The notes under the pieces: generated by a model | Told to the model about the DNA's origin: nothing | The model's database searches: none | What the model saw: only the letters and a program-made list of their open reading frames with translations | Part shown: one piece after another, positions 35,106 to 46,404 of the stretch | Layout: the number at the start of each line of letters is the position of its first letter | How positions within the stretch are numbered: position 1 is the stretch's first letter | Source: Blasia pusilla | Taxonomy: Eukaryota > Marchantiophyta > Marchantiopsida > Blasiales | Length of the DNA: 64,000 nt | Direction of reading: 5' to 3' | Assembly (NCBI GenBank): GCA_050084515.1 | Contig: CM114274.1 | Coordinates: 29,078,001-29,142,000 of the forward strand | Program-made: the position numbers and the translations under genes

Positions 35106-35896
35106 ATGAAGAGCATATTGTCATTGTAGTAACCACATGCTCCCTCCAACCTTCATAAACTCAATACCAAGGAAGTACTTGAGTTCTCCAAAGTCCTTCA
35201 TATCAAATTTTTCTTGTAACTTAAGCTTGATTTGTTGTACCATTTCTTCAGTATTCCCAGTAATCAAGAGATCGTCAACATACAACACAATGAGAACCGT
35301 ATGATCTTGTATAACGAGGAGTCAAAATCACATACCCTAAAACCCAACTCTTGTAGGACGTATGTAATCTTGCCATACCAAGCTCTTGGAGCTTGTTTGA
35401 GCTCGTATTACGAGGAGTCAAAATCACATACCCTAAAATCCAACTCTTATAGGATGTATATAATCTTACCATACCAAGCTCTTGGAGCTTGTTTGAGCCC
35501 ATATAGAGCTTTCTTCAACTTGCATACACGAAATGGAAACTTGGGATACTCATATCTAGATGGTTGAATCATATATACCTCCTCGTATAGATCTCCATTC
35601 AAGAAGGCATTCTTGACGTCCATGTGATATAATCTCCACTTTTTACTTAGTGCAACTGTAACCACTGTTCTTGTAGTCGCCATCTTTGCAAGAGGGCTAA
35701 ATGTTTCCTCATAATCGATGCCATATTGTTGTGCATAGCCCTTACTCACCAATCTCAATTTGTATCTGTTAATTGTACCATCTCGATTGCGCTTGATTTT
35801 GTAAACCCATTTGCAACCAATAGCTTTATTACCAAAAGGTATATCAACCAACTTCCATGACTGTTGATGTCTTAATGCATCAAGCTCTTCCTCCAT
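35106..35896 (-). pseudogene. Copia 1 reverse transcriptase with internal 96-bp duplication
   Basis: The RT start is clear in 35447-35896: [57 protein letters not shown] and [16 protein letters not shown] 96-bp segment covering LKQAPRAWY onward is then duplicated in frame (35316-35411 and 35412-35507). One copy contains a stop. Immediately after comes a one-base frameshift. The catalytic LYVDDLLI box is still legible in the next frame near 35270. Confidence 0.92.
35316..35507 (-). repeat. 96-bp tandem duplication in copia 1 RT
   Basis: Both units begin GAGGAGTCAAAATCACATA and end at the GAGCTTGTTTGAG region, with about ten differences between them. 96 bp is 32 codons, so the phase is kept. 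Confidence 0.92.
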
Positions 35897-36328
35897 AGCT
35901 TCAATCCATTCGACTTTACTTGCATCTTTTCAAAACAACTCAACTCTTGTTCTTGAAGGATAGTCATCATATATGCATGATGTGTCGCAAGGAAATCTTC
36001 ATTTATGAATCTATGAACTGGATGTGAAACTCTAATTGATCTACGAAGTTGTTGTTGAGAGATAGATGCCTCTTACACCTGACTCGAGCTCTGACTAGTG
36101 TCAATAGACTGAATACGTACTCTTCCTGTCCATGGACTCATAGATTTAACTGATGAATCTAGGACCTCTCCAAATCCTGCACTAGTACTTGGGGAAGTTG
36201 AAGACAATGTCTGTTGATTTACAGTCATATTCTCCTCCTTAACAGACTAGTTTAAAAGGTGGAATAGGCTCAGATGGAGCATACCATGACTTTAGCTCAT
36301 CAAAGACAACATCCTGACTAATAATAAG

Positions 36329-36580
36329 CTACCTAGAGGATGGAATGTAGCACTTATACCCCTTAGTTCCATCAGCATAACCAATGAAGATACATCTTTC
36401 AGACTTGGGGTCTAATTTCTTACGTCTCTCAGAAGGAACATGAGCATAACAAATACAGCCAAATACTTTCAAGAAGGAAAAATCACGTTTACTTCCTGTG
36501 AAGACTTCGAATGGATTTTTATTATGAACTCCTACCTCTGTTTGATCCATAACGTGCAAATAGCGCACTCTCTTGCACAC
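36329..36580 (-). pseudogene. Copia 1 integrase C-terminal fragment
   Basis: Reads NKNPFEVFTGSKRDFSFLKV, FGCICYAHVPSERRKKLDPK and CIFIGYADGTKGYKCY, the conserved end of copia integrase. The upstream zinc (HHCC) and DDE core are absent because the frame joins gag at about 36550. Confidence 0.9.
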
Positions 36581-37170
36581 TAGACGAGCTATCGTTCCCT
36601 ACTAGGCACATCTCTTCATTGATTAACCATGGGACTAACTCTTGAAAGGTTGGATACTTCTCTCTCACAGAGATAGAGGTATCGAAAGACTTGTAATCCT
36701 TTGGAAGGCCTTGAAGAGTGAATAAAATCAGATCATCATCTTCTATTGTCACTCCAATGTTATTCAACTCATCAACAATATGTTTGATACTCAAAATATA
36801 ATCATTGATGCTTTGCGATCCTTTCCTCACTTCGTTCAATTGTTGTTTCAATTGAAGCTTTCTGGCCTTTGTAGATGTCTGTAACAGTTTTTCCAAGGCA
36901 TCCCAGGCCTTCTTCTGAATATCAACATGTTGAATGTGATCTATCATTGGCAAAGTGATTGTTATTGAAATGTAGTGATCGTTATTGAAATGTAGTGGAT
37001 TACTTGCCTTGCGCATTTGTTCCAAGCGTGAACATTCAAGTCTGTTGAGTTACCTTCTAGCTTGGCCTCATCACATGTGATAAGCTCCCATAATTCTTGA
37101 CCTATGAGAAATTATTTCATGCGAAACTTTGAGACATTATAATTCTGTTTATCTAACTTCTCGCATGTGA
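36522..37170 (-). pseudogene. Copia 1 gag, 3' deleted
   Basis: Matches the copia gag UBN2-type region: AWDALEKLLQTSTKARKLQL, QLNEVRKGSQSINDYILSIK, ELNNIGVTIEDDDLILFTLQ and GLPKDYKSFDTSIS. The part ending ESALFARYGSNRGRSS normally leads to the zinc knuckle, but here runs into integrase sequence. Upstream, 37030-37190 contains the LDGSNYL-type start in broken form. Confidence 0.88.
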
Positions 37171-37696
37171 TTGTTGTAGAGGAATACTCCATTACGAACA
37201 ATTTCACTCACAAAAATATAATTTCAGGCTCTCTACTGCTCCAATTAAATCATAGACCACTCCTACATAGAAATCGACTTAAAATTTGCCAAAATTGATC
37301 AACTGTACGAAAGAAATAGTGAAAATTGGCACGTAGAGAGCAAACTGCGCAACTTTTCTTCACTAATTGCACTTTCCTACACTGAAATTACTATTTTAGG
37401 AGCTCAGAATGTCAAAATCGAGCGATTTTGGATGCGTTGGAAAGCTCTCGATGAGCTCTTCAAGACAGCTAAAGCTAGTCTTTGGCATTGCTTTACCTGC
37501 CACAGACCGAGATGGTTAAGTCGACCAGGAAAGCCTTTAAAAATGACTCCAAAGTTTTATCACTATCAAAGCTCCACTTGAAATCTGCACCCAGTGAGTT
37601 CTGAATAAAATTTCTTTCTCCCAAACTGAAAATTTGCCTTCTCTTGCCTCTCTTTTCTCCTCAAACACCAAGAACTTCAAGTGATGTTCTTCTATC

Positions 37697-37708
37697 GCTC
37701 TGATACCA
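37697..37708 (-). promoter_or_regulatory. Primer binding site of copia 1
   Basis: TGGTATCAGAGC on the minus strand directly follows the 5' LTR. It is the standard initiator-Met-tRNA primer site of plant copia elements. Confidence 0.93.
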
Positions 37709-38021
37709 TGTGGAAAAGTCCTAAAGAAGCATAACTGGTGGGAAATGGCTCTCACACTCACACACCACCATGGAGAACAAAATTTGCAATGAGATAATGA
37801 GTGGAAGCGGGTCCCCTTCTCAATTATATAGGGTATGTACAAGAAATCCTAACCCTAACCTTAATCATAGTCTCGAGTTAGACTAATTGTGATTAACTAG
37901 CACGTAGTTAAGATAATCGCGCTTAATTGACTAACCAAGATTAAGCTTCCCTACTTCGTATGAGTACCAAATGTAGCAATTGAGGTGTCTCATGAGCTTG
38001 ACCGTTACTCAATCTTCAATA
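37709..38021 (-). repeat. 5' LTR of copia 1 (right copy)
   Basis: 313 bp, aligned with 34010-34320; same TGTGGAAAA and CTTCAATA ends. Followed by target duplication AAAAT at 38022-38026. Confidence 0.93.
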
Positions 38022-38026
38022 AAAAT

Positions 38027-39749
38027 CATGGAGGATTATGACAAAATGCGGTTCAGTAGTAGATGGAGGCATGAATTGGTAACTCGCCATTTGTGTGAGC
38101 AAGTTTCATTATGGATATCAGGTGACTGGCTTTGGTAGAGGTAAGCTCTATGACGATATGAATGGGGAGATGGAATTCATGACGGAGAACATGGAGCTGA
38201 CCCAACCTTATGCCACCAGATGCTCGAGACCAGATGCAATGCTAAATAGTCTATTAGCTTGGGAGGGTGTCAAGGTTGTTTCCTTAAAATCAACCTGCTT
38301 ATGTCATAAGGCCTCTTTTTGTATACTTGGTACATTGTAGAATAGACAAAAAATGTAAGGAGAGTGGATTTTACAGTACTTTGAATACAATTGAGGAATA
38401 TGTTAAAAGCATATATGTCGTTATGATATGACAATGTTGAAGTTACATGTCATAGATGAGTCCTTGTTGTGGAAGCGGAATTTGTGATCCCAATCTTTAC
38501 CATGTGTGATAGTAGCTTCGATTTGGCGACTTGTTACATCTTTCTCCCAAAAGGCAGGAACTAGCCCTAAGTTGTCGTAAAAGCGCATTTGGTTTTCGGT
38601 GGGTTGGACAAACTTTGGCGCATATGCATCAAGGATACTCTCAATGTCATTGAGTATCATTGAATCAAAGTCCATATAGCTCGAGGCTACGTGTGGTTCA
38701 GTTAGACACACTAGATGAAAGAATGTAGGAATGAAAGTGAAGAGGTTGAATATGCTAACTTGGTTGCTTGATGATTCAATCCCTGTATTCTAAGATGACA
38801 TGCTGAACTCCTGGGGAACAATCTTTGCTCTCCTAGTCTAAGGTTTATGAATGTTGAGCGTGTCAGCATGATAAATATGTGGAGATGTTGTCCCAGACTG
38901 ACCATACTGGCCATTGGAGGCATGCTGACCCCTTGATCTAGAGTTGGAGTTTATAGATGCCACCGTGTAAAATCCAAAATGGAAACAGAACTGGAAAAGG
39001 TAATTCTAAGCAATGTGGCCAAATGTGATGAAGTCAGATGGTTGTAAGTTGCCTATTATGCGTAACTAATGTCAGGACTTTGCACGAGAAAGCATCACAT
39101 ATAATAATCTGGGGGAAAATATGAAGAGGGCTCCACCCATCTCATGTGGTTGAGTCAGCTCGACGGACGTGGTTGTGCAATTTTGACTATGGGAGAATTG
39201 GAGCTAAAGATACAATTGGGAGCTTCACACATGAAGAGTGACAACCTCTAGGGTAGTCGTCCCATTAGAACTATAGTTCCAAATGTGGTGAAGTAACATC
39301 CACCTACAAAAATTAGGAGAGAGTTTTCAAGTCTAGACGCCATACCTATGGGATTGAGGTGATTCAAAATTGTAGATCCCAACGAATTTCAATAAAATCT
39401 TAAGATCTCATTCAAAAGAACATGTGGCGCCTCTCCCAAAAACAAGAATAACACTTGCCGCAATTTTATGAATCGAGCGTTATCTATTCACAAGAAATAT
39501 GGACTATGTGATAATAGATGAATAGGGTCTTAAGATCCGATTCTTGCACTTCCATCATGCACAAAAGCATGAAGAGGGCTCTACCCATCTCACATGGTCA
39601 GGTGGGTTGGACGAAACTATTTTTGTAGTTTTGACTATAGGTGAATTGAAGCTGAAAATACAATCAACAGATTTACTCGAGAAGAGTAACAACCTCTAGG
39701 GCTCTTATGACCTGTCATAGCATATCCAAGAGTGAGAGGGGAAGTTTTC
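38027..39749. other. Spacer with no identified gene; possible tail of Helitron-like element 2
   Basis: A minus-strand frame at 38421-38711 (96 codons, MCLTEPHVASSYMDFDSM) has no family I recognise. Because it is on the same strand and 3' of the helicase, it may be the end of that element's gene or a passenger. A direct repeat occupies part of the region. Confidence 0.35.
39123..39703. repeat. Dispersed direct repeat, about 133 bp, two copies
   Basis: Copy one 39123-39255 and copy two 39571-39703 both start GAAGAGGGCTC-ACCCATCTCA and end GAGTAACAACCTCTAGGG or GAGTGACAACCTCTAGGG, 448 bp apart. They are clearly diverged. Confidence 0.75.
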
Positions 39750-42700
39750 TTATAGTACTTCTGGCCAAAATTGTATTCGAGAGTGGAAAAAGTTTATTCT
39801 TGTCATATTCAAAAGTTTACCTGATGTATTGATCTTGACTGTGATAGAGATAAGTGAGTTGTCATTGGCATTATAGTTGAGGTTAGTAACAACAACGTGT
39901 GCACCATTTACAACCTGGGATTTAATGTCTATATTACATGTCAACATTACAACAAAACCAATAGCAACAAATTCTAGTTGGTGGAAACTTTCATCTTCAA
40001 GCCATTGTTTAAATTTTGGTAATGAGTGGGCATCTTTCATAATATTGATCGAGACAATGGACTCATCGCCAAAAAAGTGCTTCAAGCAAAGACTTTTGAA
40101 TAGCTCAACGTCATAATAATGACTGCAAATTATAGTAATATCATCAGTTATGAAATCTACGTCATCGTCTTCCGTAAGAAAACATACATCTAAGCAAGTA
40201 TATATCTCAAGTGGAGTAGGCAACTTGTGTCTAATTAAGTTTAGGAAAGTTCTAAATTCTTGGTGAGTTGCATGGCGCATTGGTGTTGTAAGTTTAATTC
40301 TAGTGGCGCTATCAAGTAGTGGCGAAGACAATAGGTGGCATGATTTGCAATTTTTTTGGGCGGTATGCTTACAAACAAGAGGTAGTTGTGCCATGTCATC
40401 CACTAATAGAAGTAGCTTGTTTGCAAATGGGAGTATGATTGTGATGTTTGGTTCATTCTCATAGATATAATCTATAATAAGCACGGAGTTAATATGGAAT
40501 ACTTGTCTATGACGATGATGCTAGCGTCCCTAAGCCTTGTACAAGCATCTGATGTAGCATGCATATGGGGTACCTCACCACGTATGGGAATACATAAGTT
40601 ACTATGGATTGTGGTAGCTTGTTTATGCAAGCGTACAATTGCAATTCTAGTAGTTGTTGCTATGAGGTATTTGGAGCCTATAGAATCCCAGTATTTGCAT
40701 ATATGGTTTATGAAAAAAGTTTTCCCTAATCTTGGTGAACCGATCAGTATAACTAAACCATAGTGGATGGTTGAGAGTGTATGAAAGAGTTGTTGCGACT
40801 CAGAATTTAGAAGATTTATATCAGGTGTATTGTGCAAGTGAGGTTCTTATGGTAGTGTGGCTATTGGCTCAGGTCGAATGTCTTCTAGTAGGCATCTCAA
40901 ATCAACTTCCATTTGGGGTCTTACAATTTCTAACGTTTTAGATTGGATCTCTGCAGTATGAATCTTGCTCCATAAGTACTGGCAGGCATGATTAGTAATA
41001 AGAGCTTCTAAATCAGAGAGATTAGATATTATGTTACGGTGCAAGCATTCATGAAGGTAAGTCCAGGTAGAAGAATGAGATGTAAGGAGGGTTGAGTCAA
41101 ATCTGAAGTTAACACGGTGAAGGAGAATCATATAGAAAAACTCATTCCATTGATGAAGTGGATGGAACTCAGTAAACTTGACTAGCTGGTTTGATCTATA
41201 TAATGTGTTACGTAATGAGTCTAGTCCTACAAGTAATTGAAGTGAACATTTTGGTGAAGATTTATAAATCTGGTGGTTGGACCAGTAATCTATGAATGTG
41301 GATTGCTCAAGAGATGGCGGCCAGGCGCAATATAATTCTACCGGGTGCATACAAGGAACAGTTGCAAGTTTGTAGAGAGACGTACAATGGATGGTGGGCT
41401 AGAGTCAATATACTTTACAGATTGAGATATGAAAATAATAGGTATTTGCATGGAGGATAATGAAGCTTCAGTGGAACAGATGCAACGATTCCCTACAACT
41501 CCCGAAATAAGTTTTAGCTTGACTTCATCTAGGCTGTCAAGGCTTAAGCAGCGAGCAAATTCAGTATCAATATCCAAGGAGCCTGTCGAATCTGATTTTA
41601 ATCCATACATGATAAGGTAGAAGGACGAGTCAGAGTTGGTGACGCGTTGTATGTTCATGTGGACTCCCCAGATTAATAGAATAAGGGGGTGATAGGACAT
41701 CATATTTCAATGTGAATGTGAGGGTCTAAAGTAAGTCCACTTCATAGACTTTGCATCAATGCAGGGAACAGTATTTGTGTTCACTTCTACAGGGAACCCT
41801 AGACGACAATAAGGACATTGTCTTTGCTTTTTCCTAGCAAAACACACTCCTTTTTTTTACATCTATGTAGTTATTTGGTAGTAACAAGGGTATGGAGAAG
41901 AGAGTCACATAAGCTCAATGTGTTATCTGGCTTATGATGGTTTGCTGCTTGTATATAGGCACATATTTATGAGGTAACTCTATCTATGTCATCATTATGC
42001 ACCCAGAAAATTATGTGACAATGCAAGTTACCCCTTCCTTGAAGTTCATACCTGATAACATAGTCAAGAATAAGACCTAATATTTGGGGCCCATAGAATA
42101 TATAGGTAGCAAGGAATGTATGTAGTTTTGTATGGAAAAGTTGGGCACACTCTGAAGGTCCATTACGCCAAGTGAAGTTAGGATTGAATCTCTTCACAAT
42201 GATCTCTATGTGTGTGATTTTAGGCCATCGAGTGTCTGAGACCTCATCCGTGGTGAGAGTTCGGAAAAAATGGGGCATGCCCCACTTAAGTACCATGGCC
42301 TTTAGGTCCTTCAAGTGCCTCTTGTGCCAGTCTGGGCTACTTCGTATTTGCGGACTAAGGGAGTGTTTGGACAAATGGTGGTATAAATCCTCTTCACAAA
42401 TATGTGGTTTGTCTTTTATGAGTTTATCTAGGTCTTTATTGAGTATAAAAGAATGATTTGATGAACATATTGATATTGATTGGCGTAACTAATACATGAC
42501 TAAAATGTAGGCTTTTTACAAGGAAAATGGACTGAAGGTTTGTTTAGATCTGAGTCACATGTAATATGGGAAAGAGCCACAACCAGTAAAGTAACCTTTT
42601 AAATATGGGAAAAGAAATGGGAATATGCCAGTTTCTATAGTAAGTCGTGAATCAGAAGATGCACCTACGGAATCTGTTAGGAAGTGTTTTCTAGTATTTG

Positions 42701-42824
42701 CCTCCTTCTTGAAGAAAATAGATCCGTTGTAAAAAATGTCTAATGATTTTCTACTTCTAGTAGGTAAACAATATGTATTGTCTTGGAGAATGTTCAACTC
42801 TGGCTGGTATGGGTTAAATGACAT
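39750..42824 (-). pseudogene. Second Rep/PIF1-helicase (Helitron-like) element, decayed
   Basis: Read right to left, 42555-42824 matches the N-terminal part (ETGIFPFLFPYLKGYF). 41967-42374 holds the Rep HUH region as YELQGRGNLHCHIIFWVHND. A zinc-type CPYCRLGFP follows near 41800. The Rep tyrosine region is SSFYLIMYGLKSD in 41338-41703, with both tyrosines. 40847-41350 is the linker. The helicase is in 40472-40837: Walker A LIGSPRLGKTFF, ATTTRIAIVRLHKQATTIHS and Walker B IIVIDKYSIL. It continues in 39750-40484: LLLVDDMAQLPLV, then VMLTCNIDIKSQVVNGA. Frames are broken between these blocks. Walker A lacks the usual Gly-Thr (RLGKT for GTGKT) and Walker B has Asp-Lys instead of Asp-Glu. It belongs to a different Helitron lineage from the 13-20 kb element. 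Confidence 0.8.
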
Positions 42825-44046
42825 GCTATGTGTGACTTGGCCCTTCTCTTGTGCAGCTTTGAGTATAGATGTTACTACCTAGCCAGGAAGAACAACCAAT
42901 CCAGCAGTTGGATTAGGTAACTCCAAGAGGCACTTGTAGTCTTTGTAAAGGTTGTTGATAGCTAGGTTAGTAAGTAGGACTTGCCTTATGCATGCTATTA
43001 TACACTCTATTTTGTCCTTTGAAACTGACTCGAGATTCTAGGAAATTAGAGGTGAGTCTACTAGTAATGTAGGGTTGAAGAATCCCTTGTGAAAGCCATT
43101 AAACTTGAAAAATGTGTGAGCTTGGAATATTTTGAAAGAAATAAGAATGGCATGAAATGTATTTGACAAGCAAAGGAGAAAGAACTTTCTAGAGATGGAA
43201 ATGAAATCTATCAATGGAGGGATTTTTTTCCATCTTAAGAAAATCTTATTTAAAGATTTGACTAAATTTAATGATATTTTTTCTACCCAATATTGAGACT
43301 AGAGAATATTACATGCCTCATAAGAAAAAAAATTCACCAAAATAGTTGAGAATCCAACACTCATACCTTCTACTTTTGGACCACTTTATCCATATAGAGG
43401 TGCTTCTACAACATGTATTGTTACAGTAGCATCTAATGTGAACATCCTACCAAATCTACTTCCCTCGAAAAATTAAATTAGATGGATGGTTAGGTTTTTG
43501 ATTAAAATAAATTATTTTATTGAGTCTAACCTTATCAATATTTGCACCATATAATAGAACAAGGGTTGCACAAGGATTAAGGCTATGTATGCTAAGATAT
43601 CTTTGTGCATGTACTCACAAGATCTCTTGTAATCCATGTCCGTAGATATATCCAAACTTATCCGTCCATGTTCGTTCTAGGTCCACTTCTCTCACCACCA
43701 TTAATCTCATCGGTCTCCTTATATGAGGAGAAGCCTAGATTGATCGTTTCGATTTACACGTCGAAGGAGTCATAGAAATATGACATAGGTGATTTATGGA
43801 GTAGTGTTACTAGGATTATCTAACCCATAATTCATAGAAACTAAGAAAAATAGGTAAAAAAACCTAATTTCCCCAGTAGTGAAATAGTCAAGAGCCGCAG
43901 CGGTAGCGCATTCTCGTATGTCGAGTTATCTCCATATTCAGGTTCCATCGAAGTTCTTCTATGAGCCCATGGACAGACTAGGCCACTTTGTATCTCCAAT
44001 ATTTGTAACATATTTCATTGATTTTGTCACATTCGATATTCGCAAG
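42825..44046. other. Spacer and probable 5' LTR of copia 2
   Basis: No protein. The part immediately left of the PBS at 44047 should be the 5' LTR of copia 2, but the matching 3' LTR is lost, so its start cannot be fixed. Confidence 0.4.
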
Positions 44047-44118
44047 TGGTATTAGAGCTATAGATTTTCAAGTAATTTGTATATGGCGATCTAATGTATT
44101 TACGCAAATTCTTGAAAA

Positions 44119-44990
44119 ATGACTACTTCTTTGTCAGTTCGTGCCCGCTTTTCTCTACTGGGTGAAGGGAAGTTAGATGGATCTAACTATATAATATGGA
44201 AGTTCAAAATGAGAACTGTCCTCAAATCATTTGAGATCTGGGAGATGGCCATAAGATTTGATTCGAATCCACAAGCTACTTTGAATTCTACATGTTCATC
44301 TTCATCTGGTGATATCGATCATGTTGTATTGCTGGCGTGGAAACGCATTAATACTAATGCTCTATATGCAATTGTCACAAATGTAACTTATTCTATCATG
44401 ACTCTCATTCAACATACGACCACTATTTTTGAGGCATAGAACATTCATATGAATCGGAATTAGACTCGGATTCAAAATTTGGAGAATCAGCTGACGTCTA
44501 AGAAATCTTCAGAAGGAGAAAGCGCAGAGCAATTTTTAACAAGGATCAAGAATCTTCAATGTTAGATAGCGTCCGTAGGAATATAAAAGTCCAGTGAAGA
44601 TTTGGCACATCGATGCATAAGGATTTTGCCTCCGAGGTATGATAGTTTGGTCACTGCATTTAATACTCAAGTAAGACCCACGTCGCTTACTTTTGAACAA
44701 TTTAGTGCAATGTTAGTAGAAGAGGAAATGCCCTTCAAAGAAAGAGAGGGAAGTGATGCAGCATTTAGTGCCAACGTACAAAGAGGTAGAAATCATGATT
44801 GTAGTTCAAACGTCAAGAGGAAATTTTGAAAGAAAGCCTTCAAATGCTTTTATTATCGTAAGCTATGTCATCTTATTAAAGATGGTAGAAAGAGGAGTCA
44901 TGGTGAGAAGAAGAGTTGTTGAAGACCTAGGAGGGAGTCTAGAAATTTCGTAGAACTAGGAGAACATGAGATAGATGCTTGGGTAGCAAT
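44119..44990 (+). pseudogene. Copia 2 gag with degenerate zinc knuckle
   Basis: Starts MTTSLSVRARFSLLGEGKLD, then GSNYIIWKFKMRTVL, as in copia gag. A later block has RILPPRYDSLVTAFN and LTFEQFSAMLVEEE. The zinc knuckle near 44835-44880 reads CFYYRKLCHLIKDG, with the second and last cysteines replaced, so it cannot bind zinc normally. At least two stops interrupt the frame. Confidence 0.85.
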
Positions 44991-45048
44991 TTAAGAGTTT
45001 TGCACACGAGTAGCATATTCCACTAAGTCAAAGAATGAAGATGCATAG

Positions 45049-46404
45049 GTGCTTGATAATGGAGCATATAGACATACGACCAATCATAAGGATTGGTATA
45101 GCTCCTTACAGCCTCTGCAAGAGCCCATTGTTGTTAGTATTGGGAATAATGCAAAGTTCCCTGTAGAAAGGAAAGACATAATTTCTTTGGTCTCACAAAA
45201 AGGAGATGAAAAGAAGTTAACTAATATGGTGTACATACCAGAGTTGAAGCGCAATTTGCTTTCAATAGCAGTATTATGTGATCGCAACTTATAAGTCTAT
45301 TTCAAGAAATATAGAGCAATCATTGAGGATGCCAATGGGAATGTAGTGGATGAAGGTATATGTCGTGGAAATATCTACGAGTTGTATACTTTCACGACAA
45401 GTATATGTACCAATCTTGGTAGCAGTAAGTTATGGCATAACAGATTTGGTCACCTAAGCTTTCACTTACTGAGTCAGATGCAAAAACTTGTATAATGGGC
45501 AAGCAACACTGAAAACGATTTCCACAAAAATCCATCAATAGAGCAAAGGCTCTTCTAGAAGTGATACATGCTCACCTATGTGGTAAAATACGAACATTGA
45601 TATAAGGTGGTTCTTCTTACTTCTTTTTAGTTGTTGACGATCATAGTAGGACGATGTGGGTGTATTTCCTTCGTGATAATGGAAGAAAAATCAGCGAGTT
45701 CGGCACGTTTAAATCCTCTTGAGTATGGAAGAAGTGGGAATCTCTGTCACATAAGCTATTTGAAAGTTTTGTCAGTGCACCTTTATTCGGAACTCCTCAT
45801 TTTCTTTATGCAATTTGCATTCCTAAAGAAAAAAATGTAGCGGACAGTGCACATGATTGTAGACTTGTAGCCTTGTGTAACTCGAGACTTTGGATATGAA
45901 GAGATGTGAAGAGGTAGCATAACATAGTTATCGACGATTATAGTAGGAAGATGTGGGTATATTTCCTTCATGATAAGGCAAGTGCTTTTGGAAAAATTTA
46001 AAATATGGCACAAGCTGATTGAGAATGAGACATGAAATAAGGTATAGAAAGTTTGCACCGATCAAGGATGAGAATTACTATCAACAGAATTCATCAAATA
46101 TTTAGGGGAGCACGGAATCAAGCGACAGTTAACCACGACATGTACACCACAACAAAATGGAGTTGTTGAGCGTCAAAATCATACAATGGTGGAGATGGCA
46201 AGATGTATGATGAAAGCAAAAGGTTTGACAAAAGGATTTTGGGTTGAAGTTGTTAATATTGCCATTTACATTCTATATAGAAGTGTTATCAAGTCAGTGC
46301 AAGGCATGACTCCTCATCAAGCATTCTTAGGAAAGATACCATCAGTCCAACACTTCAGGACTTTTGGTAGCGAGTATTGTGTACATATTCCTGATGCATT
46401 GTAG
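45049..46404 (+). pseudogene. Copia 2 protease and integrase
   Basis: The protease active site is changed (LDNGAYRHTT instead of the usual DSGA), followed by KLTNMVYIPELKRNLLSIAV. Integrase: zinc region LWHNRFGHLSF near 45435, catalytic VVDDHSRTMWVYFL near 45630, and the HGIKRQLTTTCTPQQNGVVE block near 46110-46165 with the catalytic Glu. It ends TPHQAFLGKIPSVQHFRTFG. A 297-bp segment flanked by about 48-bp repeats of the first catalytic-Asp region (45630-45677 and 45926-45973) disrupts the core. Confidence 0.85.
45630..45973 (+). repeat. Duplicated integrase catalytic-Asp segment in copia 2
   Basis: The DNA encoding DD-SR-MWVYFL occurs twice, 297 bp (99 codons) apart and in the same frame. 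The first copy is followed by unrelated coding-like DNA, the second by the expected DKASAFGK continuation. Confidence 0.8.

Larger units (their letters stand above)
34005..38026 (-). mobile_element. Ty1/copia retrotransposon complete from LTR to LTR, internally deleted (copia 1)
   Basis: Both LTRs, a primer binding site, a polypurine tract and a perfect 5-bp target duplication (AAAAT at 34005-34009 and 38022-38026) define the whole element. The internal 3.4 kb on the minus strand holds gag, the end of integrase, RT and RNase H. The gag zinc knuckle, the protease and the integrase core are missing. Perfect target duplication and similar LTRs suggest a fairly recent insertion. The remaining genes have stops and frameshifts, so mobilisation would need proteins from elsewhere. 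Confidence 0.93.
44047..46399 (+). mobile_element. Ty1/copia retrotransposon, 3' truncated (copia 2)
   Basis: A primer binding site TGGTATTAGAGCTA at 44047-44060 is followed by gag, protease and integrase. The sequence stops in the integrase C-terminus at 46399, where the LTR of another element begins. RT, RNase H and 3' LTR are not found. It carries many stops and one internal duplication. Confidence 0.85.

Noticed and set aside
43895-43965. Possible tRNA-like sequence (GGTAGCGCA and GGTTCCATC words)
   Set aside because: Looks like a D-loop and T-loop but the arms do not pair; it lies in the probable copia 2 LTR.
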